From contig CM056376.1 in assembly GCA_029718625.1 (NCBI GenBank), forward strand, positions 108,908,278-108,972,277: a stretch of 64,000 nucleotides of DNA, in the 5' to 3' direction. The notes beneath the pieces were generated by a model that worked only from the letters and a program-made list of their open reading frames with translations, did not search any database and was not told where the DNA came from. Made by a program: the position numbers and the translations under genes. This document shows, piece by piece, positions 12,751-24,794 of this stretch (positions within the stretch are counted from its first letter, which is position 1; every line of letters begins with the position of its first letter). Origin of the DNA: Synaphobranchus kaupii. Its lineage: Eukaryota > Chordata > Actinopteri > Anguilliformes > Synaphobranchidae.

Positions 12751-13154
12751 TAATTTATTTATTTATTTTTGGAACTAAAAGGCCCACCGGCTGGACAGTG
12801 TGATATGTAGCGTTCGGTGCTGATCGGAATGCCAACCACTATGCCAGACGGCCCAAAACAAGACCAGGAGAGGGTGAGGCACAGACATCTGAAGAGAAGT
12901 AAGAGACAAACTGAATGACTGCAGGAGAAACTGCAAAAAAATTAAAATTACCTTGGGCGCATCGGGAAGATGCAGACAGAAATCTGGGACAATCAATCCG
13001 TTGCCTTTTTTTTCCCGTACTGAGGTAAAAATGCAAATTAATTCCAGACGACAAGATTTTTTAGTTTTTCTTTGAAAGCCTGGGATGTGAGGAAAGTATC
13101 GTTGTTTTTGACGGCTCACACAATGCGGAAAGGGAAGCAGATGGGACTGGGAAA

Positions 13155-13255
13155 GGCAATATGAGGGGCGGATTGCAAAAGGAACGCAGCCTGGACATCA
13201 CAGCGAGGTTCCAGGTTCAAATCCCGGGAGGGGACAAAGCAGCAATGGTTGAGCC
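13155..13255 (+). mobile_element. tRNA-derived SINE remnant
   Basis: GGTTCCAGGTTCAAATCCCG (13207-13226) preceded by CATCACAGCGA matches the B-box region of the common fish tRNA-derived repeat class (cacagc...ggttc..aggttcgaatccc). The A-box side is decayed. Confidence 0.5.
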
Positions 13256-14389
13256 CTTTTTAGATCAGTAACCGCTCCACTCTAAAATGTGGGTGCTTCT
13301 TTAAAAATGAAACAAATGTTTCCCAGGATAAGATGCGCTAATGAAAGAATATATGAATACAGAAATGTTGAATACCAAAAGATGAGCAGGATAAAGTACA
13401 AAACAGAGCAGTCAGAGTGCATACACAAGGTCAGGTTATGTCCACAGTACACCCGCACAACCACAGATATATACAGTATGCATGTATGTACTTATGAGCA
13501 CAGAACGAGTGTCTATGTTCATTTTCTACTGCAGTCCTCTTCCTTCCCCTTCTTCTTTTTCCTCTCCTCCCATTCCCCAATTCCTTCTTTCATCCTCATC
13601 TCAATCACCCCCCCCCCCCCCCCCCCCCAAAACTACCCAGCCTGCATCCCTCTCTGTACTGACGCACATTAACTGTCTAAAGACAGGTCCACAGCGGCCT
13701 CTCAAAGTTGTGTGTGGGAGCCACTGGGGGTGTGTGATGCAGTCTAATCTCGGTAAATGATCGGACCGATGAGGCCCATAAGCAAGCTCGTTAAAATTGC
13801 AAATGAAATAAATGGGTGGAGGGGGGGGTGTACTGGGGGCACAGAGATGGCCTCTTTGCAGAGTCATCCGGGGATACAGAAGCAGATACTCCATTTGAGC
13901 AAGGCACAAGAACATCAAAAACATTCTAATGAAATAGTCATGATTTTCAAAGTGCAAATTACACCCCAAAGTGCGTACGTGGCCAGGCGAGTTATCCCCG
14001 GTCAATTGGCTTGACTATTTATGGGCACCTGTAGTGGTAAATGCCCTTTTCTGGCTCTTCACTGTGCCATGCAGTTGGTAACAGGCTTTTAGTTCTTTAA
14101 AAATACCTATTTACAGGCATTATTATGATTTCAATGATGATTATAGTGATAATGAGGATGATGCTGATGGCGGTGGGGGCTGTTTTTCTTATGATTATTT
14201 TTTTCATATATTGGTATGATTATGGTGGTGTTGCACTTCATCATCATCATCTTCTTCTAATTATTATTTTTATTATTCTCAATGTTTATTCATTTTAGCC
14301 ATGGTTATTTGTGGAATGCTTCAAAGAAAGCCTCTGTATGTAAACTACAGGCGCGTCACCTCAGATTTCATCTTGCGTTCAGCCTTAAG

Positions 14390-14930
14390 AAGAGAGCGGA
14401 GCGGGTGGGGGAGTGGATGGGAGGGTGCTGTCGAACTTATTCAAAGTCTTCAGTGACAAACAGCAGAGAGCAGGTTTATTCTGGGCCCCACATTGACTGA
14501 TACCATCGCGGTGCCGTTACCTCCGTTAGCGCTGTCTGTCGTCACCATCCTCCCGGATCCTGGGAAACGCGTTTTGCTCGGCTGGGCCTGGAGCCTCGTG
14601 CTATGCTCTGTCCTCATTTTACGACCCGGAACCTTTATCTGCCCTTACATCATTTATACAGGTGACCCTGAGGCTGTGAGGCTCCTTGTTTTAACTCGTT
14701 TCGGAGAGACTGATCTGTAGCGGTCAGCTGGCAGGCGTCGGTTGAGAGCAAGCGCCGTGCCAAATCTTTGCATCACGCCGCCTCGTAAGTCCAATAATCT
14801 GTCGTCACGATCAGCTCATCGCAACTATATATGGGCGAAGGGATCTGGACGGGGCCTGCTTTGACAGAAGAGTTTTCACAGAAGAGTCGGAAACTGCGTG
14901 GCGTTAAAGTGCAGGAGCAAGGCTGCTTAC
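14390..14930. promoter_or_regulatory. CpG-retaining patch, possible regulatory element
   Basis: Many more CpGs than adjacent DNA (for example ACCATCGCGGTGCCGTTACC at 14502 and GGCAGGCGTCGGTTGAGAGC at 14730). No repeat structure and no recognisable protein. It may be a conserved intronic enhancer. Confidence 0.3.
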
Positions 14931-15902
14931 CCTCCCTGTTACAGCCCGCAGCGAAGCTCATTCACCATTACCCACAATCATCCCTCCCCCCACCTCACCT
15001 GCTGATAGACCTGTCAGCGATTACATCAGTCACAGAATGAAAGCACGTGTGCAAAACATGCAGTCGAACCCAAGGCTGCAGCTAGAGTCGAGGATGGCTG
15101 TGAACATGTGATGCTTGTATAAATGCTCTTGTCCATTTTTTTTTTCCAACAAACACTCAACCCATTCAACTCCGATTGGTCTGTACGCTAACATCTCAGC
15201 CAATCAGCATCGGAGACAGCCATTGACTTTTCCAGTCTTTGTCCTCAGCAAACTTCTCAGGTATTTTATTGTTTTGTTTACTTATTTACTCAAGGTCATA
15301 GCAAGTCAGAAAACAAAATAGGGAACCAACGTCCTCATGGACATGATAATTACTTCCCTGGCCACCATGGGTCATTAGTTAGCCACAGACCCCAGGATTA
15401 CCCATAAGAGCTCTGAAGTGATTTGCAGAATTTTAAACATAAAATATAGCTCCCTAATGATCCAGGATCGGGGCACAAGGGCAGAACCTACAACAAACTT
15501 GTACAAACTTACTTCATTTTACAGTATATACACATGAATATAACACTTGCTTGTTTGGCTGTTTAGATAACCCAGAAATGAAATGGTTGCCTTCCCAAAC
15601 AGCTTCATAGTAACTCAGTGAGCCCAATTTCATGTGACGACTTGATCATTCATGGTCCTCGCTTGTTAGCGGGTGCTTAAGAACATGTTTGTGCCGGGCT
15701 GGGGGGATCGGGGAGAGAGAGAGAAAGAGAGTGATGAGTGAAGCATGGAGAGGAACTCACTGAGGTACAGATCTATTATTCAGCACCTTATCTAGCGATA
15801 CTTAGTTTAGCAAGGCACCACGGTGCTTTGTGTGCAGTTTTATTTAACTATGCACCACCGCAGACTGAATAAATATCCCCGGCTCCTCCATCTCGGGTAG
15901 AA

Positions 15903-18900
15903 GCATTAGGTAAAGTGTGGTAGAGAGAGGTGGGGTAGGAGAATTAGGTAAGGTGTGGTAGAGAGAGGTGGGGTGGGAGCATTAGGTAAGGTGTGGTAGA
16001 GAGAGGTGGGTGGGAGCATTAGGTAAGGTGTGGTAGAGAGAGGTGGGGTGGGAGCATTAGGTAAGGTGTGGTAGAGAGAAGTCGGTGGGAGCATTAGGTA
16101 AGGTGTGGTAGAGAGAGGTGAGGTGGAAAGCATTAGGTAAGGTGTGGTAGAGAGAGGTGGGGTTGGAAGCATTAGGTAAGGTGTGGTAGAGAGAGGTGGG
16201 GTGGGAGCATTAGGTAAGGTGTGGTAGAGAGAGGTGAGGTGGAAAGCATTAGGTAAGGTGTGGTAGAGAGAGGTGGGGTTGGAAGCATTAGGTAAGGTGT
16301 GGTAGAGAGAGGTGGGGTGGGAGCATTAGGTAAGGTGTGGTAGAGAGAAGTCGGTGGGAGCATTAGGTAAGGTGTGGTAGAGAGAGGTGAGGTGGAAAGC
16401 ATTAGGTAAGGTGTGGTAGAGAGAGGTGGGGTGGGAGCATTAGGTAAGGTGTGGTAGAGAGAGGTGAGGTGGAAAGCATTAGGTAAGGTGTGGTAGAGAG
16501 AGGTGAGGTGGAAAGCATTAGGTAAGGTGTGGTAGAGAGAGGTGGGTGGGAGCATTAGGTAAGGTGTGGTAGAGAGAGGTGGGGTGGGAGCATTAGGTAA
16601 GGTGTGGTAGAGAGAGGTGAGGTGGAAAGCATTAGGTAAGGTGTGGTAGAGAGAGGTGAGGTGGAAAGCATTAGGTAAGGTGTAGTAGAGAGAGGTGGGT
16701 GGGAGCATTAGGTAAGGTGTAGTAGAGAGAGGTGGGGTGGAAAGCATTAGGTAAGGTGTGGTAGAGAGAGGTGAGGTGGAAAGCATTAGGTAACGTGTGG
16801 TAGAGAGAGGTGGGGTGGGAGCATTAGGTAAGGTGTAGTAGAGAGAGGTGGGGTGGAAAGCATTAGGTAAGGTGTGGTAGAGAGAGGTGAGGTGGAAAGC
16901 ATTAGGTAAGGTGTGGTAGAGAGAGGTGAGGTGGAAAGCATTAGGTAAGGTGTGGTAGAGAGAGGTGGGGTGGGAGCATTAGGTAAGGTGTGGTAGAGAG
17001 AGGTGAGGTGGAAAGCATTAGGTAAGGTGTGGTAGAGAGAGGTGAGGTGGAAAGCATTAGGTAAGGTGTGGTAGAGAGAGGTGGGTGGGAGCATTAGGTA
17101 AGGTGTGGTAGAGAGAGGTGGGGTGGGAGCATTAGGTAAGGTGTGGTAGAGAGAGGTGAGGTGGAAAGCATTAGGTAAGGTGTGGTAGAGAGAGGTGAGG
17201 TGGAAAGCATTAGGTAAGGTGTAGTAGAGAGAGGTGGGTGGGAGCATTAGGTAAGGTGTAGTAGAGAGAGGTGGGGTGGAAAGCATTAGGTAAGGTGTGG
17301 TAGAGAGAGGTGAGGTGGAAAGCATTAGGTAAGGTGTGGTAGAGAGAGGTGGGGTGGGAGCATTAGGTAAGGTGTAGTAGAGAGAGGTGGGGTGGAAAGC
17401 ATTAGGTAAGGTGTGGTAGAGAGAGGTGAGGTGGAAAGCATTAGGTAAGGTGTGGTAGAGAGAGGTGAGGTGGAAAGCATTAGGTAAGGTGTGGTAGAGA
17501 GAGGTGGGGTGGGAGCATTAGGTAAGGTGTGGTAGAGAGAGGTGGGGTGGGAGCATTAGGTAAGGTGTGGTAGAGAGAGGTGGGGTGGGAGCATTAGGTA
17601 AGGTGTAGTAGAGAGAGGTGGGTGGGAGCATTAGGTAAGGTGTGGTAGAGAGAGGTGGGGTGGGAGCATTAGGTAAGGTGTGGTAGAGAGAGGTGGGTGG
17701 GAGCATTAGGTAAGGTGTGGTAGAGAGAGGTGGGTGGGAGCATTAGGTAAGGTGTGGTAGAGAGAGGTGGGTAGAAGCATTAGGTAAGGTGTGGTAGAGA
17801 GAGGTGGGGTGGGAGCATTAGGTAAGGTGTGGTAGAGAGAGGTGGGGTGGGAGCATTAGGTAAGGTGTAGTAGAGAGAGGTGGGGTGGGAGCATTAGGTA
17901 AGGTGTAGTAGAGAGAGGTGGGTGGGAGCATTAGGTAAGGTGTGGTAGAGAGAGGTGGGGTGGGAGCATTAGGTAAGGTGTGGTAGAGAGAGGTGGGGTG
18001 GGAGCATTAGGTAAGGTGTAGTAGAGAGAGGTGGGGTGGGAGCATTAGGTAAGGTGTAGTAGAGAGAGGTGGGTGGGAGCATTAGGTAAGGTGTGGTAGA
18101 GAGAGGTGGGGTGGGAGCATTAGGTAAGGTGTAGTAGAGAGAGGTGGGGTGGGAGCATTAGGTAAGGTGTAGTAGAGAGAGGTGGGGTGGGAGCATTAGG
18201 TAAGGTGTGGTAGAGAGAGGTGGGGTGGGAGCATTAGGTAAGGTGTGGTAGAGAGAGGTGGGGAGGGGGCATTAGGTAAGGTGTGGTAGAGAGAGGTGGG
18301 GTGGGAGCATTAGGTAAGGTGTGGTAGAGAGAGGTGGGGAGGGGGCATTAGGTAAGGTGTGGTAGATAGAGGTGGGGTGGGAGCATTAGGTAAGGTGTGG
18401 TAGATAGAGGTGGGGTGGGAGCATTAGGTAAGGTGTAGTAGAGAGAGGTGGGGTGGGAGCATTAGGTAAGGTGTGGTAGAGAGAGGTGGGGTGGGAGCAT
18501 TAGGTAAGGTGTAGTAGAGAGAGGTGGGGTGGGAGCATTAGGTAAGGTGTGGTAGAGAGAGGTGGGGTGGGAGCATTAGGTAAGGTGTGGTAGAGAGAGG
18601 TGGGGTGGGAGCATTAGGTAAGGTGTGGTAGAGAGAGGTGGGGTGGGAGCATTAGGTAAGGTGTAGTAGAGAGAGGTGGGGTGGGAGCATTAGGTAAGGT
18701 GTGGTAGAGAGAGGTGGGGTGGGAGCATTAGGTAAGGTGTGGTAGATAGAGGTGGGGAGGGGGCATTAGGTAAGGTGTGGTAGAGAGAGGTGGGGTGGGA
18801 GCATTAGGTAAGGTGTGGTAGATAGAGGTGGGGAGGGGGCATTAGGTAAGGTGTGGTAGGGAGAGGTGGGGTGGGCGCATTAGGTAAGGTGTGGTAGAGA

Positions 18901-18950
18901 GAGGTGGGGTGGGAGCATTAGGTAAGATGTGGTAGATGTGGTATATTTGA
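15903..18950. repeat. 36-39-bp minisatellite, about 80 copies
   Basis: Unit GCATTAGGTAAGGTGTGGTA + GAGAGAGGTGGGGTGGGA, with GCATTAGG anchors from 15903 to 18915. Variants: GTGGGTGGGA (shorter), GTGAGGTGGAAA (longer), GTAGTAGAG, and GGGGAGGGGGC near the right end. Higher-order copies are present: 16357-16983 repeats at 16896-17522 (539-bp offset), and a 151-bp four-unit repeat lies around 17904-18055. One strand is strongly G-rich. There is no CpG except one variant (16794) and one near the right end. Confidence 0.97.
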
Positions 18951-20765
18951 TGAGTTCAAATAGCTAACACATATAATCTGCTCAAATGACTGTCTGTTTT
19001 TGTTCATTATGGTTTCAATCACCAATGAAATTTATTCCAAATAATTACACAACATCAACTGCTAAAAGAAAGTAAAAGTACAAAAAAGTAACCAAAAACA
19101 TTGAAAAGTACCTGCATGGGCCTGATGTAATAGCTGATCTGGCACACTGACGAAGGAAAGTGCCGGAAGGTTTGCGCACACCTTACCTATGCAGTAATAG
19201 ACAAGATTTTTTATTTCTCTAATTGAACGTGCTGTATTGCATTAAAAAAATATATAAAAAATATACATTTTGTTACTTTTTTAAAAATATTAATGTTGAA
19301 TTATAATTCTTGGTCAGAGAGAGGAATTAAAAAGAAAGAAAAATGTCAAATGTGCAGCGTAAACTATCCTTGCCCCCCTCTCATTTGGTTGTTCAGTATG
19401 ATAGAAAGGCTCTGTATTTACACACTAGTGACCAGCTGAGGATAATACATAATCCAGTGGCATAGTGGCTTGCACATTGGTCCAGCCTGACTATGTCCCA
19501 TTGGTTGGAACTTTGCAAAATCTGGTATTATTGTCCATCAACCTTCAAACACTGTTGTTATCGGTCCCCGCAGGACAATCAGAAGGATTTAAAAATCAGG
19601 TGGGATTCCAAAAGCCAAACAGAAATTCAGACAGCTTGAGGACTTTGAGATTTTCGAGGCATACTTTCACTTGGACCTGAAGATAAAACAGGAAGGAAAC
19701 TAATCTTTTGGTAATTTACACAAAACCTTTTAGCAGTGTGTGTCTAGTGGCCCGATTAGCGGGGGGATTTATTTTTTATTCATCAGTACAGGCATTAACA
19801 TCTAAGCCTCACGGTACTGGTATTGTGTCAATTTTAGCTGATAAGTGGAGGAACATCTCTCTAAGATTTTTTATTTTATTTTTTTTCACAGCAGGGTAGA
19901 AGTAATCTTGCTAATTTGCTGGTTTAATGAAAACCTTATTTGATTATTTATGACTTTTCAGATCAAAGTTTTGTTTTTTCAAGGAGAATTGTTTTATTTC
20001 TAGTTCAAATATGTATGTATGTGTGTTGAAGTTTCCTGATTTTTTTCGCCAACCCAGATAGCGATAGCACAGAAGTACACTTCCATTGAACACTGTCCAA
20101 TTAGTTAATTGACTGTACAATGTAATTTTGTTGTACTTAGAAGATCTCCCTTCCCCATTCTGTGATTGAAGCACAGTAGGTATACCTGGCTGACAGGTGA
20201 AAATAATTATGTTTTTTTTTTTCTAATTGTAAAACATGCAGAAGACAAATCCTAATTATACTACAACCGATAAGAGTGTTTACAGAAGTCTCTGGAATAT
20301 ATGTTCTGTTTAAGCATTAATAATAGATAGGCTGATCATTGGCAGTAGTAAACAAATACACCATCATTATCTCGGCACACTGGTTTCACCGCTGAGTAAC
20401 TCTGGATACAAGGTTGCATGGTCTCCGATATGTGCAGTATTGTAAGCAAGATGGCAAGGTAAGGCATGTGTCTTTGGAAGAAAAAAAAATAAACAAAAGA
20501 AGAGCAGTCATTTTTGATGCAGCTCCCAGACCATAGTGCCATCTCTGTGCAATATCGCCCCACCTTGGTTTTTTTCTGGATGGTGGAGTGAATGCAGAAA
20601 AGAGACGACCCCTTAGAGAGCTCCACCGTGGATGTGACCAACAATATGCTTAATATCACCGGGGGGCTGACAGCTCAAATGGGGGCTTAAAACCAACTGA
20701 AGACAACCACTAAGTGTACTCAGTAGCTGCAAACAAACTGCTGACAAAATTAAGGTTCATGGTGC
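18951..20765. other. AT-rich intronic sequence
   Basis: Unique sequence with short homopolymers. I see no repeat, RNA or coding signal. Confidence 0.55.
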
Positions 20766-20860
20766 TACATAGCAGTGTGGTACAGTTGTTAAAGGAAATG
20801 ATTTGAAGCCAGAATGATGAAGGTTCAAATCCAGCTTAAGGCATTTGATGTGAATGTGCA
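20766..20860 (+). mobile_element. tRNA-like SINE head next to the Tc1 complex
   Basis: AGCAGTGTGGTACAGTTGTT (A-box-like, about 20771) and GGTTCAAATCC (B-box, 20822-20832) are at tRNA-like spacing. They are followed by a short body and a (TA)n tract, into which the Tc1 element has inserted. No intact tRNA fold is claimed. Confidence 0.55.
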
Positions 20861-20926
20861 TATATATATATATATATATATATGCCCTCCACAATTATTG
20901 GCACCCCTGGTAAAGATGAGTAAAAA

Positions 20927-22647
20927 TGGTGTTTTTGACCCTTTTTCCCTTGTGGTCGGTTTCCTTGGTAGCCACGCGGGGGCGCTGCCCTTTTAGTGGA
21001 TGTTTGCTCCGCCCCGTTTTGATTGCGGAGCTTCTCTCAGCATCACACCTGTGCGTGGTTACCTTGGAGCTATTTAAGCCCATGTTTTCCTCCGTTCTGG
21101 GCTTTGATATTAATTTGTATTGTCTGGCATTTTTTGCACTGTTTTGTGTGTGGTATTATTTTGCCCTTTGATTGCTTAAGTCAGTATGATTAGGTCTAGG
21201 TTTTTTAAGGAGACCCTTTTTGCTCCAGTGGGTTATATTGGAGTAATGTGGGACTTGCCTTTGTGGATATATTAGGACTCTTCCCCCCTGGCTCTTTTCT
21301 GTCTCCGCTTCCTGGTCTTTCCTTTCTTCCTTTGCCTAGACCTTTTGCCTTTTCTGTCTCTTCCTCCTCTCTCTGTCTGCTTTCTTCCGTGAAAGCGAGA
21401 GGAGTCTTTGTTTGTTTGTGGGTGTATTTGTTTAGTCATTTCTTACTAAGAGGCCGGGCGTTTTTATCGTACTGACAGGCAGGGCTTTATTTATTCGGAG
21501 AGGCAGTGCGGGTATTTTATATTAAGCTTGCGTTAGTCTTTTAGCCGGTAAATGTCCGGTGCAGCTGTCCTGTTCGTCCTTCGGTACCTGTCTCCATACA
21601 TGGAGCTTTGGTGATTTTGTTCGGAACTGTAGTTCTGTTTCGTCCTTCGGTACATGTCTTCCTATAGGGAGACCGGGCGATGTTGTGGACATGTTAGCGT
21701 GTGACTGCGAGTCTCTGAAAGTAGCCTTGGAACGTTAGCTCTCTGTTCCTTTCGCCTCCTCGTTACATTCCCCTTTACTGAGAGGCTAGGGCGTGTATTT
21801 TCTACTAAGCTTACGTTAGTCATTTTGCTAGTAAAGGTATGGGATGGCGGTTTACCTTCGGCTCGCCTGTAAAATGTTTCTCTCTCCTGGAACATCGGGC
21901 GTTTACCCCCTTTATGTTTTCTGCGTGTGACTACGAGCTTATGGAAGTAGCCATGGAACGTTGGATCTCTGTTCCTGTCGCCTCATTACATTCCTCTTTA
22001 CTGAGAGGCAGGGCGTTTATTTTCTACTAACCTCGCGTTAGTCATTTAGCCGGTAAATATCCGGTGCAGCTGTCCTGTTCGTCCTTCGGTACCTGTCTCT
22101 GTACATGGAGCTTTGGCGATTTTGTTCGGAACTGTAGTTCTGTTTCGTCCTTCGGTACATGTCTTCCTATAGGGAGACCGGGCGATGTTGTGGAGATGTT
22201 TGTGTGTGACTGCGAGTCTGAGAGTAGCCTTGGAATGTTAGATCTCTGTTATTTTTGCCTCCTCGCATACTATCTCGTATTATTTTGCAGGGTTTGTTGG
22301 CTGCGTGTTTTATTTGTGCCATTATGCTACTCGCCTGTTCTTATGCGTCTCAGTACCGAGGTAGGGCGTTTATTATTTCCGACTCTTTCTTTAGTCACTT
22401 TGCTCATAGGAGTATGGGAGCCTAGTGCTTTGTTCCATTAGCCTTGTTTGGTTTTCTTACTGAGAAACCTGGCGTTTGCGCTTCTACTCATTGGCGTGTG
22501 ACAGTGAGCCGGTTAGTAGCTTTGGTATGTGTGTTCCCTGTCTTGTCTCCTTCCCTTAATTACGGCGTTTCCCATCTTAGTGGCCTTAGTGCTTACTGAA
22601 TCCCTTTGCTGCGTTTGGCCCCTCCTACCTCACACGCCACGCCACCA
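20927..22647. mobile_element. Unclassified 1.72-kb repetitive insert within Tc1 element
   Basis: Interrupts the left terminal region of the Tc1 element between GAGTAAAAA and GTTATAAAG. The ends are TGGTG...CACCA, as in an LTR, but no clear target-site duplication is visible. It is GC-richer than its surroundings and has a TATTTAAG box at about 21071. It contains four diverged internal repeats of about 225-290 bp, anchored by CGTTAGTC and GTGTGACTGCGAG. One pair (21520-21765 and 22025-22267) is nearly identical at 505-bp spacing. No transposase or reverse-transcriptase frame was seen. It could be a solo LTR or a non-autonomous element. Confidence 0.6.
20972..20986 (+). promoter_or_regulatory. 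CTCF-like motif in the 1.7-kb insert
   Basis: CCACGCGGGGGCGCT differs from the CTCF core at two central positions. It lies near the start of the unclassified insert, so if bound it would be transposon-supplied. Confidence 0.35.
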
Positions 22648-22976
22648 TTACAGTTATAAAGAATTTACCTTTTGGTGAATTAGCTTAATCTCACACTGAA
22701 AACATTAGAAAAATCCAACCTTTAATTGAAGTAATTTTATTCTGAGAAAAAATCACGAAATAATTATTTTTAACAAAACCACGTGCCACAATTATTGGCA
22801 CCCCTAGAAATTCTTATGAACAAAATATAACTGAAGCATTTTTTCCATTTATATTTAACTTTTAAAGTTGATCAGAGTGTTTAGGAACTTTCAAGCAGTA
22901 ATCCATGACTTTCTGTTTCACTGGGGTATAAATATGAGGTGACACAGAGGCCATATTCCCTTATTCATACATCAAC

Positions 22977-23366
22977 ATGGGAAAGATAAGAGAACGCACA
23001 AATCAAATGAGGGAAAAGTGCGTTGAGCTTCATAAGTGGGCTGTCTGCTGGGTCGTCGTTGGATCTTCCAGCAGGACAATGATCCAAAACATACGTCCAA
23101 ATCAACACAAAAATGGTTAACTGAACACAAAATCAAGCTTCTGCCATGGCCATCTTAGTCCCCTGACCTAAACCCCATTGAAAACCTGTGGGCTGAGCTG
23201 AAGAGGAGAGTGCACAAGAGAGGACCTAGGACTTTGGATGATCTGGAGAGATTCTGTAAAGAGGAATGGTCTCAGATTCCTTGCTCTGTATTCTCCAACC
23301 TTATTAGATGTTACAGGAGAAGACTCAGTGCTGTTTTATTGGCAAAGGGAGGTTGTAAAAAGTATT
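22977..23366 (+). pseudogene. Tc1-like transposase remnant, internally deleted
   Basis: Begins [20 protein letters not shown], then jumps at about 23035 across most of the protein to the block around the second catalytic Asp ([11 protein letters not shown]). It ends with [20 protein letters not shown] and LLAKGG. A stop (TAG) precedes SPDLN. The first catalytic Asp is lost in the deletion. It retains the segment after RGPRTLDD that the copy at 62.3 kb has lost, so the two are independent deletion products. Confidence 0.9.
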
Positions 23367-23456
23367 AAATGCAAGGGTGGCACACATGGTTTTGTTAAAA
23401 ATAATAATTTCTTGTTGATGGATTTTTTTTTCTCAGAATAAATTTACTTCAATTAA

Positions 23457-24063
23457 AGGTTGTATCAGCGATTTTGGGTGGAAACATAAATGATCACATT
23501 CATCTGATTTTTCCTCACGATCCGCTAGCTGCCCGCCCCATAAGCAGGCCGTCAAAAAACCGCGTCTCTGTAGGCAGCCTATGCTCCGAGATCGTACACA
23601 AAAACAATGGTACTACCAACTACTCAAAACCAAAATAAACAGTATTCCAACCAATCACAATGATCTGCACAAACGTGACGTCACTTCTGAAGCGAAATCC
23701 CAAACAAACATACTTATGAATAATTATGTTATGTTTTAAAAAATAGTGTTCAAGCATCCAGAATTATAACCACGTTAATAACGTTTGTAAGAAACCAAAC
23801 CGTTTGTAAATCCGTCAAGATTTCAGCGAGATAAGAGTATTAGCGTTTGTGCAGATCATTGTGATTGGTTGGAATACTGTTTATTTTGGTTTTGAGTGGT
23901 TGGTAGTACCATTTGTTTTTGTGTACGATCTCGGAGCATAGGCTGCCTACAGAGACGCGGTTTTTTGACGGCCTGCTTATGGGGCGGGCAGCTAGCGGAT
24001 CGTGAGGAAAAATCAGATGAATGTGATCATTTATGTTTCCACCCAAAATCGCTGATACAACCT
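23457..24063. mobile_element. Palindromic element flanked by TTAA duplications
   Basis: A 607-bp element with near-perfect inverted arms of about 216 bp, starting AGGTTGTATCAGCGATTTTG and ending in its complement. It is flanked on both sides by TTAA (23453-23456 and 24064-24067). The related Tc1 copy at 63.4 kb has the uninterrupted sequence AATTAAAGGTTGG at this point, giving an empty site. The centre (23673-23844) is AT-rich and starts with the TGACGTCA palindrome. TTAA duplication is the hallmark of piggyBac-type integration, but the ends do not resemble the usual piggyBac CCC start. The family is unknown. Confidence 0.85.
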
Positions 24064-24794
24064 TTAAAGGTTGGATTTTTCTCATTTTTTCAGTGTGAGA
24101 TTAAGCTAATTCACCAAACAGTGAATTTTTTATAACCGTTTTTACTCATCTTTACTAGGGGTGCCAATAATTGTGGAGGGCACTGTATATCTTTAACGTG
24201 CTCGTTATAATCGAACAGTGTGCCTTGTTTATATAGGCCTACGTCAATCTCAATATTTTGTATGCAAACGATACTATCCCTTTAATGCTGCTGGCTTTAA
24301 TTTAGCTACGCTTAATCTCGGCGCTTTTGCAGCAAAAACGTAAAAACAGCTTTTAAAAGAAAGCAAAAGAACAGCTAGAATCAGTAGCCTATGTCCCATT
24401 TTTAAATGGCACATACTGGCTATCAAAATCATTATTGTACTTATGCTAGTTGTGTTGTTTGTATTTTTAAACTGTACCGACCGTCCGTTCTACCTCCATA
24501 TTGCGGCATAATCAATTCTGTCAATCTGAGCCCAAACTTGCAACGCATTTAATAAAACAAAAATCTTTTACACTACAGAAATTCTTTTAACTAGGCTTGT
24601 CGCAGTGACTGTTCATTTTACTTTTTTAATTTAGAGTGGTTTTCTCAATAAATCATTAGGATATAATCCTTAAATCTTCTCCTTGAATTTTACGAAGCAT
24701 AATAATAATAATAGTAATGATAATAATATTACTATACATATTCATTTATGTATCCAAGTTCATATAGTAAAATAAAAAACTAACAAAAAAAGTT

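Larger units (their letters stand above)
12151..15902. other. Intronic sequence between minisatellites
   Basis: 12180-12680 is unique and GC-richer. (TA)n, a SINE remnant, a 21-C run and the CpG-retaining patch are listed separately. 14100-14290 is ATG/ATT-rich low complexity. No gene seen. Confidence 0.5.
20883..24185 (+). mobile_element. Nested Tc1-like element (internally deleted, with two insertions)
   Basis: Left terminal repeat TGCCCTCCACAATTATTGGC at 20883, inside a (TA)n tract, and right terminal repeat ending GGAGGGCACTG at 24185, followed by TA. Same family as the element at 61978. The outer and inner left repeats are split by a 1,721-bp insert (20927-22647). About 600 bp of transposase is deleted at 23032-23043. 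A 607-bp palindromic element sits between the transposase stop and the right terminal repeat. Only about 970 bp of the 3.3 kb is original Tc1 sequence. Confidence 0.9.

Noticed and set aside
15906..17706. Pro/Leu/Thr-rich minus-strand frames
   Set aside because: Produced by the 36-39-bp repeat. Frames break wherever unit length changes.
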